This document shows positions 52,597-61,350 of a stretch of 64,000 nucleotides of DNA, piece by piece. Below the pieces are notes generated by a model. It saw only the letters and a list, made by a program, of their open reading frames with translations. It was not told the DNA's origin and ran no database searches. The stretch comes from an uncultured bacterium (GTDB lineage: Bacteria; Bacillota_I; Bacilli_A; Erysipelotrichales; Erysipelotrichaceae). The position numbers and the translations under genes are program-made. The stretch lies in NCBI GenBank assembly GCA_903847945.1, contig CAINEY010000049.1, forward strand, positions 1 through 64,000. The letters run 5' to 3'. Every line of letters begins with the position of its first letter. Position 1 is the first letter of the stretch.

Positions 52597-53076
52597 ATGA
52601 ATGTGGGTGTGGTGGTGTATTCCTTGACCGGGAATACGTTCAGTGTCGCAGAGACTCTACGATCAACTTTAGCTTCGGCAGGTCATACGGTCAGTTTTCA
52701 AACGATCAAAGCCCAAAACGAAGATCCCAACGCAACCGGACCGATTAAGTTGACTCAAGTGCCCTCCTTGAAAGGACTCGATGCGGTGGTGTTGGGTGGT
52801 CCGGTTCGCGGGTTCTCGACGGCACCAATCGTCAAAGCTTATCTTGAACAAGCTTCCGATTTTAAAGGATTACCGGTTTACCTTTACGTGACCCATCATT
52901 TTCCACTGGCCTTTCTGGGTGGTAATTCGGCACTGGGAATGACACGCAAACTGGTTGAAGCGAAAAACGGTAACGTGATCGGTACCGGAGTCGTCAACTG
53001 GTCCAGCAAACATCGTCCCGACAACATCAAAGCCGTGTGTGCAGGAGCTTTAAGCGCCTTGGATGCGTTGAAATGA
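52597..53076 (+). CDS. Flavodoxin-fold protein
   Basis: 159 residues. FMN phosphate loop YSLTGNTFSVAE (about 8-19), then VVLGGPVRGFSTAP near 64-77 and a third loop at VTHHFPLAFLGGN. It is shorter and less acidic than redox flavodoxins and resembles the NAD(P)H-dehydrogenase/FMN-reductase-like flavodoxin group. GAAAGGA precedes ATG. Coupled by ATGA overlap to an FMN-binding-domain protein, so the pair may form a small flavin electron relay. Confidence 0.82.
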   Translation: MNVGVVVYSLTGNTFSVAETLRSTLASAGHTVSFQTIKAQNEDPNATGPIKLTQVPSLKGLDAVVLGGPVRGFSTAPIVKAYLEQASDFKGLPVYLYVTHHFPLAFLGGNSALGMTRKLVEAKNGNVIGTGVVNWSSKHRPDNIKAVCAGALSALDALK

Positions 53077-53456
53077 AGAAGGTGTTGTTGATAGTCGGCG
53101 TTGTAGTGCTGGTTATTGGGGTTGCCGGAACGTTGTTTGTGATGAAGACGCAGGAGTCGCTGAATCAACTGGTCAAACAACCGATATCGGATGTGGATCT
53201 GGAGAATGTCGAGAACGGAACCTATGATGGATCATACTCGGCTTTTCCGGTCAGTGTCACGGTTAAGGTTACCGTGGAAGATCATGCGATCACAGCGATT
53301 GTGATCACCAAGCACGATAACGGACAAGGCAAACCGGCAGAAGCCATCGTGGAGGAAGTCATCGATCACCAAAGCCTCGAGGTCGATGTGATGAGCGGAG
53401 CGACGTACAGTTCCAAGGTGATCTTGTTGGCGATTCGGGATGCGTTAGTCCCGTAA
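53073..53456 (+). CDS. Membrane-anchored FMN-binding-domain protein
   Basis: 127 residues. An N-terminal membrane helix (2-23) and an FMN-binding domain with the flavinylation motif SGATYSS near residues 108-114, where ApbE transferases attach FMN to Thr. It resembles the peripheral domain of RnfG/NqrC and extracellular electron-transfer proteins. No apbE gene is in the window. Overlaps the flavodoxin gene by four bases. Confidence 0.82.
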   Translation: MKKVLLIVGVVVLVIGVAGTLFVMKTQESLNQLVKQPISDVDLENVENGTYDGSYSAFPVSVTVKVTVEDHAITAIVITKHDNGQGKPAEAIVEEVIDHQSLEVDVMSGATYSSKVILLAIRDALVP

Positions 53457-53500
53457 GTATCGATTTAGAAATCTCGTGGTAGAATAGAAGCGAGGTTCCT

Positions 53501-54142
53501 ATGAAAATCCTGATTTCCGGTTTTGAACCGTTTGGTAATGATGCGATCAATCCGTCTCAAGACGCCGTTTTAGCGTTACCGGATGAGATCGAAGGAACGT
53601 CAATCATCAAAGTGATCCTTCCGGTGGTTCGCGGCGAGGCTTCCGATCGGCTTAAAGCCAAGATCCTAGAACATCATCCCAATGTGGTGGTGTGTGTTGG
53701 TCAGGCCGGAGGACGAACCGGATTGACCATCGAACGGGTGGCCATCAACGTCGATGATTACCCGATTCCCGATAATGCCGGTCATCAACCGCTCGATGAA
53801 GCAATCGCTCCGCTCGGTCCGGCGGCTTATCTTTTAACCTTACCCAACAAAGCCATCGTAACGGCTTGGAAGGCCGCCGGTTATCCGGCTAGTCTTTCCA
53901 ACACGGCTGGAACCTTCTTGTGTAATCATGTGGCGTATGCCTGTGCCCATTTTACCGCCAATCACTTTCCCAACCTCAAAACCGGATTTATCCATATCCC
54001 GTACTCGACTTCGCAATCCCCTGATCATCCCGAAGCGTTTGCGATGACGCCAAACGACTTGACGGAAGCCTTAACGATCGCCTTGAAGGTAATCATTAAT
54101 CCATCCCATCCAGGACAAACGCTGGAAGGAACGGTGTGTTAA
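53501..54142 (+). CDS. pcp: Pyroglutamyl-peptidase I
   Basis: 213 residues, the normal length. Catalytic triad Glu78 (GLTIERVAIN), Cys141 (SNTAGTFLCNHVAY) and His165 (FIHIPYSTSQ). Removes N-terminal pyroglutamate from peptides in the cytoplasm. CGAGG precedes ATG, with TAGAAT about 20 bases upstream. A strong terminator follows the stop. Confidence 0.94.
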   Translation: MKILISGFEPFGNDAINPSQDAVLALPDEIEGTSIIKVILPVVRGEASDRLKAKILEHHPNVVVCVGQAGGRTGLTIERVAINVDDYPIPDNAGHQPLDEAIAPLGPAAYLLTLPNKAIVTAWKAAGYPASLSNTAGTFLCNHVAYACAHFTANHFPNLKTGFIHIPYSTSQSPDHPEAFAMTPNDLTEALTIALKVIINPSHPGQTLEGTVC

Positions 54143-54166
54143 ACGATGCAACGCATCGTTTTTTTA
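54142..54166 (+). terminator. Terminator of pcp
   Basis: Perfect AACGATGC-AAC-GCATCGTT followed by six more T's. Confidence 0.93.
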
Positions 54167-54187
54167 TCGAAGGAGTCACTCCTACCG

Positions 54188-54199
54188 TATACTGTAATC
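54188..54199 (+). promoter_or_regulatory. -10 box abutting the start codon at 54200 (leaderless)
   Basis: TATACT 54188-54193, six bases, ATG. It lies between the pcp terminator and the coding region, leaving no room for a ribosome site. Confidence 0.6.
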
Positions 54200-55054
54200 A
54201 TGAACACCAAAGCCCTTTGGAGGATAATCCTCACGATTCTGGTTAGCCTGAGTCTTTTTGTTGTGTTTCTCAGTCTTGGAAAAGTCTCCTCGATCTTGAT
54301 GGATCCGATCATCACCGCCCAGGAGTTGATCGATCAAGCCCCGTCCATGACTTTGGGTAACCTGATCCTTCAACAACCTTCTTCCACCTTCTTGGTCTTC
54401 CTGCTGGGGTTAGTGACTGCGCTGGTTGGGATTCCTTATCTGAAGGCCAAAGGGTTTGTGAACCGTTGGCTGGGAATCAACTTCGTCATCTGGGGACTGG
54501 GGGCATGGACAGCTGGATTGAGTTATCAAGCCTTTGGGGCAGCCCTTAAATGCGTTGGAAATGAGCCCTGCGCGTGGACGAATGGGGTCGAGCTCTTCTA
54601 CATGGTCCTCACCGTATATTCGATCAATGCCTTACTGGTGGCTTATAGTGGATTGACTGAGGATCCGGTCAAATCCCGTTTACAACGTTTTGCCTATTTC
54701 AGTATCCTGAGCTACAGCCTTTTTCAAGGGATCGGGATGGTGGTGCCGGTGAAGTTTCTCTTGAGTTATGAGTTCATGCTGATCTTCCTGGCAACCAATC
54801 TGATTCTGATGATGACCATCAGTTATCGCCGAAAAGCACAAGCCCTTCATGCCCGGCTTTGGCGCATTTGGCTTCTATTCTTAGGCGTCAATGCCGCCTA
54901 CTTTGTGGCGCTTTTTGCGGGGTATGCCTTGCCCTTGTATGAATCCACCGGGATCTGGTTCAATGAGAACGATGTGTTGCACATCCTGCTTCTGGGTTGG
55001 ATGTTGCTGTGGGTCACGGTTGTTAAGCCGAGTGACTTTCCGCAATCGTCTTAA
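54200..55054 (+). CDS. Polytopic membrane protein of unknown function
   Basis: 284 residues with about eight predicted membrane helices, the first at 7-27 and the last at 255-275. A pair of cysteines in LKCVGNEPCAWTNG (about 107-120) lies in a predicted outside loop. No family recognised. An in-frame ATG further upstream (54146) would run through the pcp terminator and is rejected; MNTKALWRIILTIL at 54200 is a natural start, preceded only by a -10 box. Confidence 0.62.
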   Translation: MNTKALWRIILTILVSLSLFVVFLSLGKVSSILMDPIITAQELIDQAPSMTLGNLILQQPSSTFLVFLLGLVTALVGIPYLKAKGFVNRWLGINFVIWGLGAWTAGLSYQAFGAALKCVGNEPCAWTNGVELFYMVLTVYSINALLVAYSGLTEDPVKSRLQRFAYFSILSYSLFQGIGMVVPVKFLLSYEFMLIFLATNLILMMTISYRRKAQALHARLWRIWLLFLGVNAAYFVALFAGYALPLYESTGIWFNENDVLHILLLGWMLLWVTVVKPSDFPQSS

Positions 55055-55093
55055 CGAAAAATTGACACGCGGTTAAGATGAAATCGATATAAT
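55051..55093 (+). promoter_or_regulatory. Pho boxes and promoter of phoPR
   Basis: TTAACG (55051), TTGACA (55062) and TTAAGA (55073) are direct repeats exactly 11 bases apart, the Gram-positive PhoP-binding pattern TTAACA with five-base spacers. TATAAT follows at 55088-55093. Implies autoactivation by PhoP. Confidence 0.65.
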
Positions 55094-55111
55094 GGGGGAA
55101 AGAGGAATCCG

Positions 55112-55786
55112 ATGACCAAAGTTTGCTTCGTGGATGATGAACAAAACATCCGTCGCCTAGTGGCTTATGATTTAAAGGCGGCCGGATACGAAACCACCTT
55201 GTGTGAGAATGGGCAGGAAGCCTTAAGCGTGGCGTTAGCGACGCCTTTTGACGTGATGATTGTCGATTGGATGATGCCACAGATGGATGGCTTGACCTTA
55301 GTCAAGAAGCTACGGGAAGCTGGACAAGATGCCCTGGTCATCATGCTGACGGCAAAAAGTGAAGAAGAAGACCTTATTGAAGCCTTTGAAGCCGGTGTCG
55401 ATGATTATTTAACCAAACCTTTCTCATCCCGCGAACTGTTGGTGCGCATCAAAGCTCATCTGAATCGGGTCAAGCCGGCTCAAAGTGCCGGGATCCGTTT
55501 TCCGGGACTAGTGATCGATCTGCTCAAACGGACAGTGATCCTGAATGATCAAGCGGTAGAATTGACCAAAACGGAGTTCGATCTGTTGGTGTACTTCGCT
55601 CAAAACGTGGATCAGGTGCTTTCCCGCGATATGATCCTCAATACGATCTGGGGCTTTGAGTATGACGGGGATACGCGCATCGTTGATGTGCATGTCTTTA
55701 AACTGCGGTCGAAACTGGCACAATCCGTGTTGACGATCAAATCATCCCGTGGTGTCGGGTATTTACTGGAGGTCAGTCATGCCTAA
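55112..55786 (+). CDS. phoP: PhoP-like response regulator (OmpR family)
   Basis: 224 residues. Receiver domain (1-118) with the phosphorylated Asp in IVDWMMP (about residue 52), acidic pair near DDEQN and Lys in DYLTKPF; winged-helix DNA-binding domain (about 128-222) with LTKTEFDLLVYF and GDTRIVDVHVFKLRSKL. Context with phoR, pst genes and Pho boxes identifies it as the phosphate regulator. GAAAGAGG precedes the ATG; end overlaps phoR by eight bases. Confidence 0.9.
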   Translation: MTKVCFVDDEQNIRRLVAYDLKAAGYETTLCENGQEALSVALATPFDVMIVDWMMPQMDGLTLVKKLREAGQDALVIMLTAKSEEEDLIEAFEAGVDDYLTKPFSSRELLVRIKAHLNRVKPAQSAGIRFPGLVIDLLKRTVILNDQAVELTKTEFDLLVYFAQNVDQVLSRDMILNTIWGFEYDGDTRIVDVHVFKLRSKLAQSVLTIKSSRGVGYLLEVSHA

Positions 55787-56993
55787 AGGTTGGGTGTGGA
55801 GTTTAGCCATTACCTTGGGACTCATGGTGCTGGTGTTGGTGTGGCCACCCCTGGCTGCCGTTGGGGTTCTCATCGGTGGTGCCTTGCATGTGGCTGTGCT
55901 GGTTCAAACCCAAAAAGAAAGCACACAACGCCTCAATGCGCGATTGGAAGAAGCCCGTAAACAGAATTCCCTTCAAGAACGCAATATCGCCATGAAATCG
56001 CGCCAACTGGAAACCATCGTGGTGAACTTACCGTTTCCGTTTGCTCTTATGGATACGCAGGGTGAACTGGTTTTAACCAACGATCCCTTTATGCGGTTTG
56101 TCGAGAAGGAAACCAGCCCGCTGATGTATGATAGCCCTGTCTTTCATCCTGAACTGCGGGCCTTTATCCGCAATGCCTTTATCAAAGAGTCTACGCTGAT
56201 CAAAGCCTTCAACCTGAATGCTACGGATTATCAGGCATACGCCGTCCCTGTGTTCGATAAGTCGCGTTATGCCGGATGTCTCTTGATGTTTCTGGACATC
56301 ACCCAGATCTTGGAAGGGGAACGGATGCAGAAGCGCTTCATTGCCGATGCTTCACATGAACTGCGTACACCGCTTTCATCCATCCTGGGCATGATTGAAA
56401 TCTTAAATCGTTCAGGTTTTAACGATGAGCCGACCCGGGTGGAGTTTCAAATTCAAATCGAAACCGAAGCTAAACGCATGGAAGCCATCATTCAAGACTT
56501 GACCGTGCTATCCCGTTTATCGGCTCAGAAAGTCATGTTGAATCCGGTGCGGGCCAACCTCTATCACCTCATCGAATCCGTGTATCGTCCCCTCAAACCC
56601 AGTTTTGAGGCGAAAGGGGATCAACTGAGGATCGAGATGGATGAACATCAAACCGTGACCGGGGATGTGGAGAAGCTCCACCAAGTCTTCACGAATCTCC
56701 TCACCAACGCCCTCAAGTTCACCGAGAAGGGAACGATCACCGTTCGGGCTTCAAATCAAGCCGGGTACTGTGTGATCGAGGTCATCGATACCGGCATTGG
56801 AATACCGTTAGAGGATCAGAAATACATCTTCGATCGTTTTTATCGGGCCGATCCTTCCCGTCATCGGGCCAGCGGAGGAAGCGGCTTAGGACTAGCCATT
56901 GTCAAGTCCTACGTCACTGCCCATAAAGGGGAGATCACCGTATCCAGTGTGCCGGGTGAAGGCGCCACCTTCACGATCAAACTGCCGATGTAA
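55779..56993 (+). CDS. phoR: PhoR-like sensor histidine kinase
   Basis: 404 residues. Two short N-terminal membrane helices (about 5-40), a coiled linker, PAS domain (about 75-180), HisKA with FIADASHELRTPLSSI (phosphorylated His about residue 195) and HATPase with N box QVFTNLLTNALKFT, G1 VIDTGIGIP and G2 GSGLGLAIVKSY. It lacks a large extracellular sensor, like the PhoR forms that receive their signal through PstB and PhoU. GGAGG lies before ATG 55779. Confidence 0.9.
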   Translation: MPKGWVWSLAITLGLMVLVLVWPPLAAVGVLIGGALHVAVLVQTQKESTQRLNARLEEARKQNSLQERNIAMKSRQLETIVVNLPFPFALMDTQGELVLTNDPFMRFVEKETSPLMYDSPVFHPELRAFIRNAFIKESTLIKAFNLNATDYQAYAVPVFDKSRYAGCLLMFLDITQILEGERMQKRFIADASHELRTPLSSILGMIEILNRSGFNDEPTRVEFQIQIETEAKRMEAIIQDLTVLSRLSAQKVMLNPVRANLYHLIESVYRPLKPSFEAKGDQLRIEMDEHQTVTGDVEKLHQVFTNLLTNALKFTEKGTITVRASNQAGYCVIEVIDTGIGIPLEDQKYIFDRFYRADPSRHRASGGSGLGLAIVKSYVTAHKGEITVSSVPGEGATFTIKLPM

Positions 56994-56994
56994 G

Positions 56995-57058
56995 TTAACT
57001 TTTCTTAACACAACATTAACCGTCCTGCGATAAATCACCGGGACGGTTTTTCTATACT
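56995..57058 (+). promoter_or_regulatory. Pho boxes and pstS promoter, interleaved with the phoR terminator
   Basis: TTAACT (56995), TTAACA (57005) and TTAACC (57016) are spaced 10 and 11 bases. A -10-like TATACT is at 57053-57058; an alternative TAAATC at 57031-57036 has the same nine-base offset from the last box as in phoP. Confidence 0.6.
57018..57051 (+). terminator. phoR terminator inside the pstS promoter
   Basis: AACCGTCC (57018-57025) pairs with GGACGGTT (57041-57048) followed by T's. The 5' arm overlaps the third Pho box. Confidence 0.75.
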
Positions 57059-57092
57059 GTGGTCAGAGAAAAACACTTTTCTTGGAGGAAAA

Positions 57093-58019
57093 ATGAAACT
57101 CGTCAAAACTGGTCTGATTGGTTTGGTGGCTCTGCTGGCGCTTGTGGCCTGCGGTCCGTCCAAGCCTGCTCTCGAAGGATCCATCGCCATCGATGGCTCA
57201 TCCACTGTCTATCCGATCACGGAACTCGTCGCGGAAGACTTCAATGCAGAATACCCGGATGTTCAAATCACGGTCGGATTCTCCGGAACCGGCGGTGGCT
57301 TTACGAAGTTTGCAGCCGGAGAGATCGAAATCTCCGATGCCTCCCGTCCGATCAAACAAGCTGAAAAAGATGCCTTGGTCGCGGCTGGGATCGACTACAT
57401 CGAATTGAAAGTCGCCTTTGACGGCTTGTCCGTCGTCGTCAGTAAAGACAACACCTGGGTCGATTACCTGACCTTCGATGAATTGAAAATGATCTACGGT
57501 GCCGATGCAACGGCGCTCACCTGGGCGGATGTCCGTGCCGGTTGGCCGGCTGAACCGTTGGTGATTTATTCCCCGGGTCATGATTCCGGAACCTTCGACT
57601 ACTTCACGGAAGCCGTCAACGGAAAAGCAGGAGTCATCCGTTCCGACTCCGATAATGTCCAGATCTCCTTCTCTGAAGACGACAACGTCTTGGTAACCGG
57701 GGTGGCTGGGGATGCCGGTGCCATCGGTTACTTCGGATTCGCCTACTATGAAGAAAACGCCGACAAGTTGAAAGTCGTGCCGATCAAGAAGGGCGATGCT
57801 TCGGCCGTGGCCCCGACGTACGACACCATCAACAACTCCACCTACCCGCTCTCCCGTCCGCTCTTCATCTATGTGGCCAAGGATGCCTTGGAACGTGAAG
57901 AAGTGGTCGAATTCGTGAAATTCTATCTGGAAAATGCGGCTGAATTGGCTCAAGAAGTCGGTTACATCGCCTTACCGGATGCCGAGTACGAAGCCGGATT
58001 AGCCAAACTCGACGAGTAA
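57093..58019 (+). CDS. pstS: Phosphate ABC transporter substrate-binding lipoprotein
   Basis: 308 residues. Signal peptide with lipobox LALVACG (Cys20). Phosphate-site motifs: [10 protein letters not shown] (about 34-43), [11 protein letters not shown] (about 68-78), DASRPIK and [12 protein letters not shown] (about 160-171). It captures phosphate outside the membrane and delivers it to PstCA. GGAGGAAAA precedes ATG. First gene of pstSCAB-phoU. Confidence 0.95.
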   Translation: MKLVKTGLIGLVALLALVACGPSKPALEGSIAIDGSSTVYPITELVAEDFNAEYPDVQITVGFSGTGGGFTKFAAGEIEISDASRPIKQAEKDALVAAGIDYIELKVAFDGLSVVVSKDNTWVDYLTFDELKMIYGADATALTWADVRAGWPAEPLVIYSPGHDSGTFDYFTEAVNGKAGVIRSDSDNVQISFSEDDNVLVTGVAGDAGAIGYFGFAYYEENADKLKVVPIKKGDASAVAPTYDTINNSTYPLSRPLFIYVAKDALEREEVVEFVKFYLENAAELAQEVGYIALPDAEYEAGLAKLDE

Positions 58020-58046
58020 TCGACATCCGTCGAAACCGTTGCCAAT

Positions 58047-58081
58047 GCGCACAGGCGCCCCTAGGGGCGCCTTGCGTGCGC
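58047..58081 (+). repeat. GC-rich hairpin between pstS and pstC
   Basis: Perfect 20-base palindrome AGGCGCCCCTAGGGGCGCCT (58053-58072), extended by GCGCAC/GTGCGC outer arms. No T-run, so more likely an mRNA-stabilising or attenuating hairpin that keeps pstS mRNA in excess. Confidence 0.75.
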
Positions 58082-58097
58082 TATGAAAGGAGTGCGC

Positions 58098-58988
58098 ATG
58101 ACCGCTCGCAAACGCCATCAACAAACCGAAGTCCTGGTGCGTTGGATCCTCATCGGACTGAGTGCCGTCTCGATCTTGACCACAATCGGCATTGTCTTGA
58201 CCTTAGCCTATGAAACCTTCGAGTTCTTCTCGATCGTGTCCATCGTCGAATTCTTTACCTCTCATCGCTGGGCCCCGGTGTTTGATCCCCCTTCGTTTGG
58301 GGTTTTGCCGTTGGTGGCCGGAACGATGATGATTGCGGTCTTGTCTGGCCTCATCTCCATTCCGTTGGGACTGGGCAGTGCCATTTACCTCAGCGAGTTT
58401 GCCTCCAAGAAAGCCCGCAAGATCATCAAACCGATCTTGGAACTCTTAGCCGGGATTCCATCCATCGTCTACGGGTTCTTCGCCTTAACCTTCATCACCC
58501 CGCTGATTCGCAGCGTTGCACCGGATACGCAGATCTACAATGCCTTGAGTGCTTCCATTGCGGTCGGGATCATGACCTTGCCGATGGTGGCTTCACTCTC
58601 GGAAGATGCGATGATGGCCGTTCCGGATTCGATCCGACAAGGAGCCTATGCCTTAGGTTCCACGAAACTGGAAGTCGCCATCCACGTCATCGTTCCGGCA
58701 GCCTTCTCCGGCATCGCTGCCAGCTTCATGTTGGCGATCTCACGAGCGATCGGTGAAACCATGATCGTGGCTATCGCCGCAGGGCAGACCCCCAACCTGT
58801 CCCTTAATCCATTCCAAAGTATTCAAACCATGACCGGGTTTATGGTCAACATGGCCTTAGGCGATATCCAACAAGGCTCGATTGAATTCAAGACCGTGTT
58901 TGTGGTGGGCGCCTTATTGTTTGTGATCACCCTGATCCTGAACTTGATCGCCCGGATCATCATCCAGAAAACCCGGGAGGTGTACTGA
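58098..58988 (+). CDS. pstC: Phosphate ABC transporter permease PstC
   Basis: 296 residues with six membrane helices and the ABC-permease cytoplasmic loop (EAS-type) at about 205-225. FFTSHRWAPVFDPPSFGVLPLVAGT after helix 1 and GIPSIVYGFFALTF near 128-142 are PstC hallmarks. ATG 58098 follows AAAGGAG; the upstream ATG at 58083 belongs to the hairpin area. Overlaps pstA by one base. Confidence 0.93.
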   Translation: MTARKRHQQTEVLVRWILIGLSAVSILTTIGIVLTLAYETFEFFSIVSIVEFFTSHRWAPVFDPPSFGVLPLVAGTMMIAVLSGLISIPLGLGSAIYLSEFASKKARKIIKPILELLAGIPSIVYGFFALTFITPLIRSVAPDTQIYNALSASIAVGIMTLPMVASLSEDAMMAVPDSIRQGAYALGSTKLEVAIHVIVPAAFSGIAASFMLAISRAIGETMIVAIAAGQTPNLSLNPFQSIQTMTGFMVNMALGDIQQGSIEFKTVFVVGALLFVITLILNLIARIIIQKTREVY

Positions 58989-59854
58989 TGAAAACCACGA
59001 AACGCCATCAGCGAAGACTGTTGCTTAACCGCATCTTCGAATGGATCTTCTTCAGCACCATCGCTGTTGCGATCCTGGTGCTGGGGGCTTTACTCTTTGA
59101 TATCTTCTCTCGGGGGATCAGTGGCCTGGATTGGTCGTTCATCACGTCGATGCCGTCCAGCCGTCCGGCCAAAGCCGGGATTTTCCCGGCACTCTTGGGA
59201 ACTTTGTGGGTCATACTCCTGACTGCCCTGATTGCCTTACCGGTGGGTATCGGAACCGCCATCTACCTCGAGGAATACGCCAACAAAAAGTCCTGGTTCT
59301 TCAAAGCCCTCAACCTCAACATCGCCAACTTGGCGGGTGTCCCGGCCATCGTCTATGGGATCTTAGGACTCACCGTGTTTGTCCAACTCCTCAAGATCGG
59401 TCCAACGATCTTGGCCGGAGCCTTGACCTTGAGCTTATTGATTCTGCCCGTGATCATCGTGGCTTCCATTGAAGCCATTCGAGCCGTTCCCAATTCCATT
59501 CGGGAAGGATCCTTGGCTTTGGGGGTCACTCGGTGGCAGACCATCACCGGAGCCATCTTGCCGATGGCCTTGCCGGGGATCCTGACCGGATCCATTCTGG
59601 CTCTTTCTCGGGCCATGGGTGAAGCTGCCCCGCTCATCATGGTCGGAGCCGTCGGGTTTGTGACCTTCCTGCCCGACAGTATTCTGGATCGCTATACAGT
59701 TCTTCCGATGCTTATCTACAACTGGACCTCGCGTCCTCAGGACGAATTCGCTCAACTCGCCGCTTCCGGCATCATCGTGATGCTCATCATCCTGATGCTG
59801 ACCAATCTCACCGCCATTATCTTACGTAATCGCTCGCAACAGCGCATCGACTAG
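58988..59854 (+). CDS. pstA: Phosphate ABC transporter permease PstA
   Basis: 288 residues with six membrane helices. [33 protein letters not shown] and [12 protein letters not shown] followed by TRWQTI (the coupling loop with PstB, about 175-195) are typical PstA. Pairs with PstC to form the channel. Start codon directly after GGAGGTGTACTG. Confidence 0.93.
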   Translation: MKTTKRHQRRLLLNRIFEWIFFSTIAVAILVLGALLFDIFSRGISGLDWSFITSMPSSRPAKAGIFPALLGTLWVILLTALIALPVGIGTAIYLEEYANKKSWFFKALNLNIANLAGVPAIVYGILGLTVFVQLLKIGPTILAGALTLSLLILPVIIVASIEAIRAVPNSIREGSLALGVTRWQTITGAILPMALPGILTGSILALSRAMGEAAPLIMVGAVGFVTFLPDSILDRYTVLPMLIYNWTSRPQDEFAQLAASGIIVMLIILMLTNLTAIILRNRSQQRID

Positions 59855-59862
59855 GAGCCCCC

Positions 59863-60618
59863 ATGTCCATCAAAGTCAACGTTCAAAACCTCAACTTCTA
59901 CTACGGGGATTTCCAAGCCCTCAAAGGCATCAACATGGAAATCCACGAAAACAAGATCACCGCGCTGATCGGTCCCTCCGGTTGCGGGAAATCCACCTTC
60001 ATCAAGACGCTAAACCGAATGTATGAACTCATCGATGGTACCAAAGCTACCGGATCCATCTCCTTCGATGGAACCGAGCTCTTGGATAAAGCCACGGATG
60101 TGGTCGACCTGCGCAAGCGTATCGGCATGGTCTTTCAGAAACCCAATCCGTTTCCCAAGTCCATCACCGAGAATGTCCTTTATGGGGTCAAACGTCACGG
60201 GGATGTTCCCAAGACCGAATGGAAAGAGCTCTTGGAGACGTCACTCCGTAAAGCTTCCTTGTGGAGTGAAGTCGAGCATAAGCTCAATCAATCCGCCTTC
60301 AGTCTTTCTGGAGGTCAGCAACAACGCCTGTGCATCGCCCGCACCTTGGCGACTAAACCGGAAGTGCTCCTGATGGATGAACCCACCAGTGCTCTTGATC
60401 CGATCGCAACGGCGAAAATCGAGGAGTTGTTGGAAGAACTGAAAAAAGAATATACTGTCATTATCGTGACTCATTCGATGCAGCAAGCCGCCCGCATCAG
60501 TGATTATTGCGGGTTCTTCCTGAGTGGGGAACTCATCGAATTCGGCTTGACCAAGCAACTCTTCTCTAATCCGCTCGATCAACGGACTGAAGACTACATT
60601 ACCGGCCGCTTTGGCTAA
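59863..60618 (+). CDS. pstB: Phosphate ABC transporter ATPase PstB
   Basis: 251 residues. Walker [10 protein letters not shown] (about 37-45), Q-loop [13 protein letters not shown] (about 89-101), signature LSGGQQQR (about 146-153) and Walker [14 protein letters not shown] (about 168-180). Powers phosphate import and, with PhoU, passes the phosphate signal to PhoR. Eight bases after pstA. Confidence 0.96.
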   Translation: MSIKVNVQNLNFYYGDFQALKGINMEIHENKITALIGPSGCGKSTFIKTLNRMYELIDGTKATGSISFDGTELLDKATDVVDLRKRIGMVFQKPNPFPKSITENVLYGVKRHGDVPKTEWKELLETSLRKASLWSEVEHKLNQSAFSLSGGQQQRLCIARTLATKPEVLLMDEPTSALDPIATAKIEELLEELKKEYTVIIVTHSMQQAARISDYCGFFLSGELIEFGLTKQLFSNPLDQRTEDYITGRFG

Positions 60619-60630
60619 AAGGAACCCAAC

Positions 60631-61272
60631 ATGGTTAAAATCGATACTGAAATCAACGAATTCAAAGACGAGATCCTGATCATGAGCCATCAGGTGCGCA
60701 AGATGTTTGTCTTGGCCATGGAGGTCTTGGATACCGGACGCAAAGAAGAAGCGTTACGCATCGTGGAACTCGATGAGTACGTCAACAACGCCAACGAATC
60801 CATCAACGATAAGGCCATTGAGATCCTTTCCCTCTTGGCGCCCGTAGCGACCGATTTGCGCGTGATTCTGGCCGGACTCAAGATCTCCACCGACCTGGAA
60901 CGGATCGGCGACTACGCCAAAGCCATCGCCCGTTTCGTCATCAAAAACGATGAACTGGATGAACGCCTGCAACCCTACATCAACCCCATCGCCAAGACCT
61001 TCATCGAGTTCTTCGATGAGACAATGCAGGCCTATACGGATCGCGATGTGAAGAAAGCCTTGGAACTTCCGGGACGCGATGATGAGATCGATACGGCTTT
61101 TAAGAAACTCTTGGCCTTCATCGAAAAACTCACCGACGAGAACCAACAGATCGCTGCTCTAGTGCCCACCATCGGGATGTTGCGCAACTTTGAACGCGCC
61201 GGCGATCACACGAAAAACATCTGTGAAGCCATCATCTACGAAGTCAAAGGCCAACACTACGATTTCGGTTAA
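60631..61272 (+). CDS. phoU: Phosphate signalling protein PhoU
   Basis: 213 residues, two similar three-helix bundles. DEYVNNANESINDKAIEILS and TDLRVILAGLKISTDLERIGDYA in the first half are mirrored by FERAGDHTKNICE at the end, with the conserved metal-binding acidic residues. Links the Pst transporter to PhoR and dampens the response. Last gene of the pst operon. Confidence 0.95.
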   Translation: MVKIDTEINEFKDEILIMSHQVRKMFVLAMEVLDTGRKEEALRIVELDEYVNNANESINDKAIEILSLLAPVATDLRVILAGLKISTDLERIGDYAKAIARFVIKNDELDERLQPYINPIAKTFIEFFDETMQAYTDRDVKKALELPGRDDEIDTAFKKLLAFIEKLTDENQQIAALVPTIGMLRNFERAGDHTKNICEAIIYEVKGQHYDFG

Positions 61273-61350
61273 GCACCTTTACTATTTCACGGGCATTTTA
61301 AGTTTCTTCGCCAGCGCTTTGAGTATAATTGAAGTGTACGCGGGGAACTT

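Noticed and set aside
54146..54199. Upstream start for the membrane protein at 54200
   Set aside because: The extra 18 codons would be translated through the perfect pcp terminator and the -10 box; the natural hydrophobic start is at 54200.
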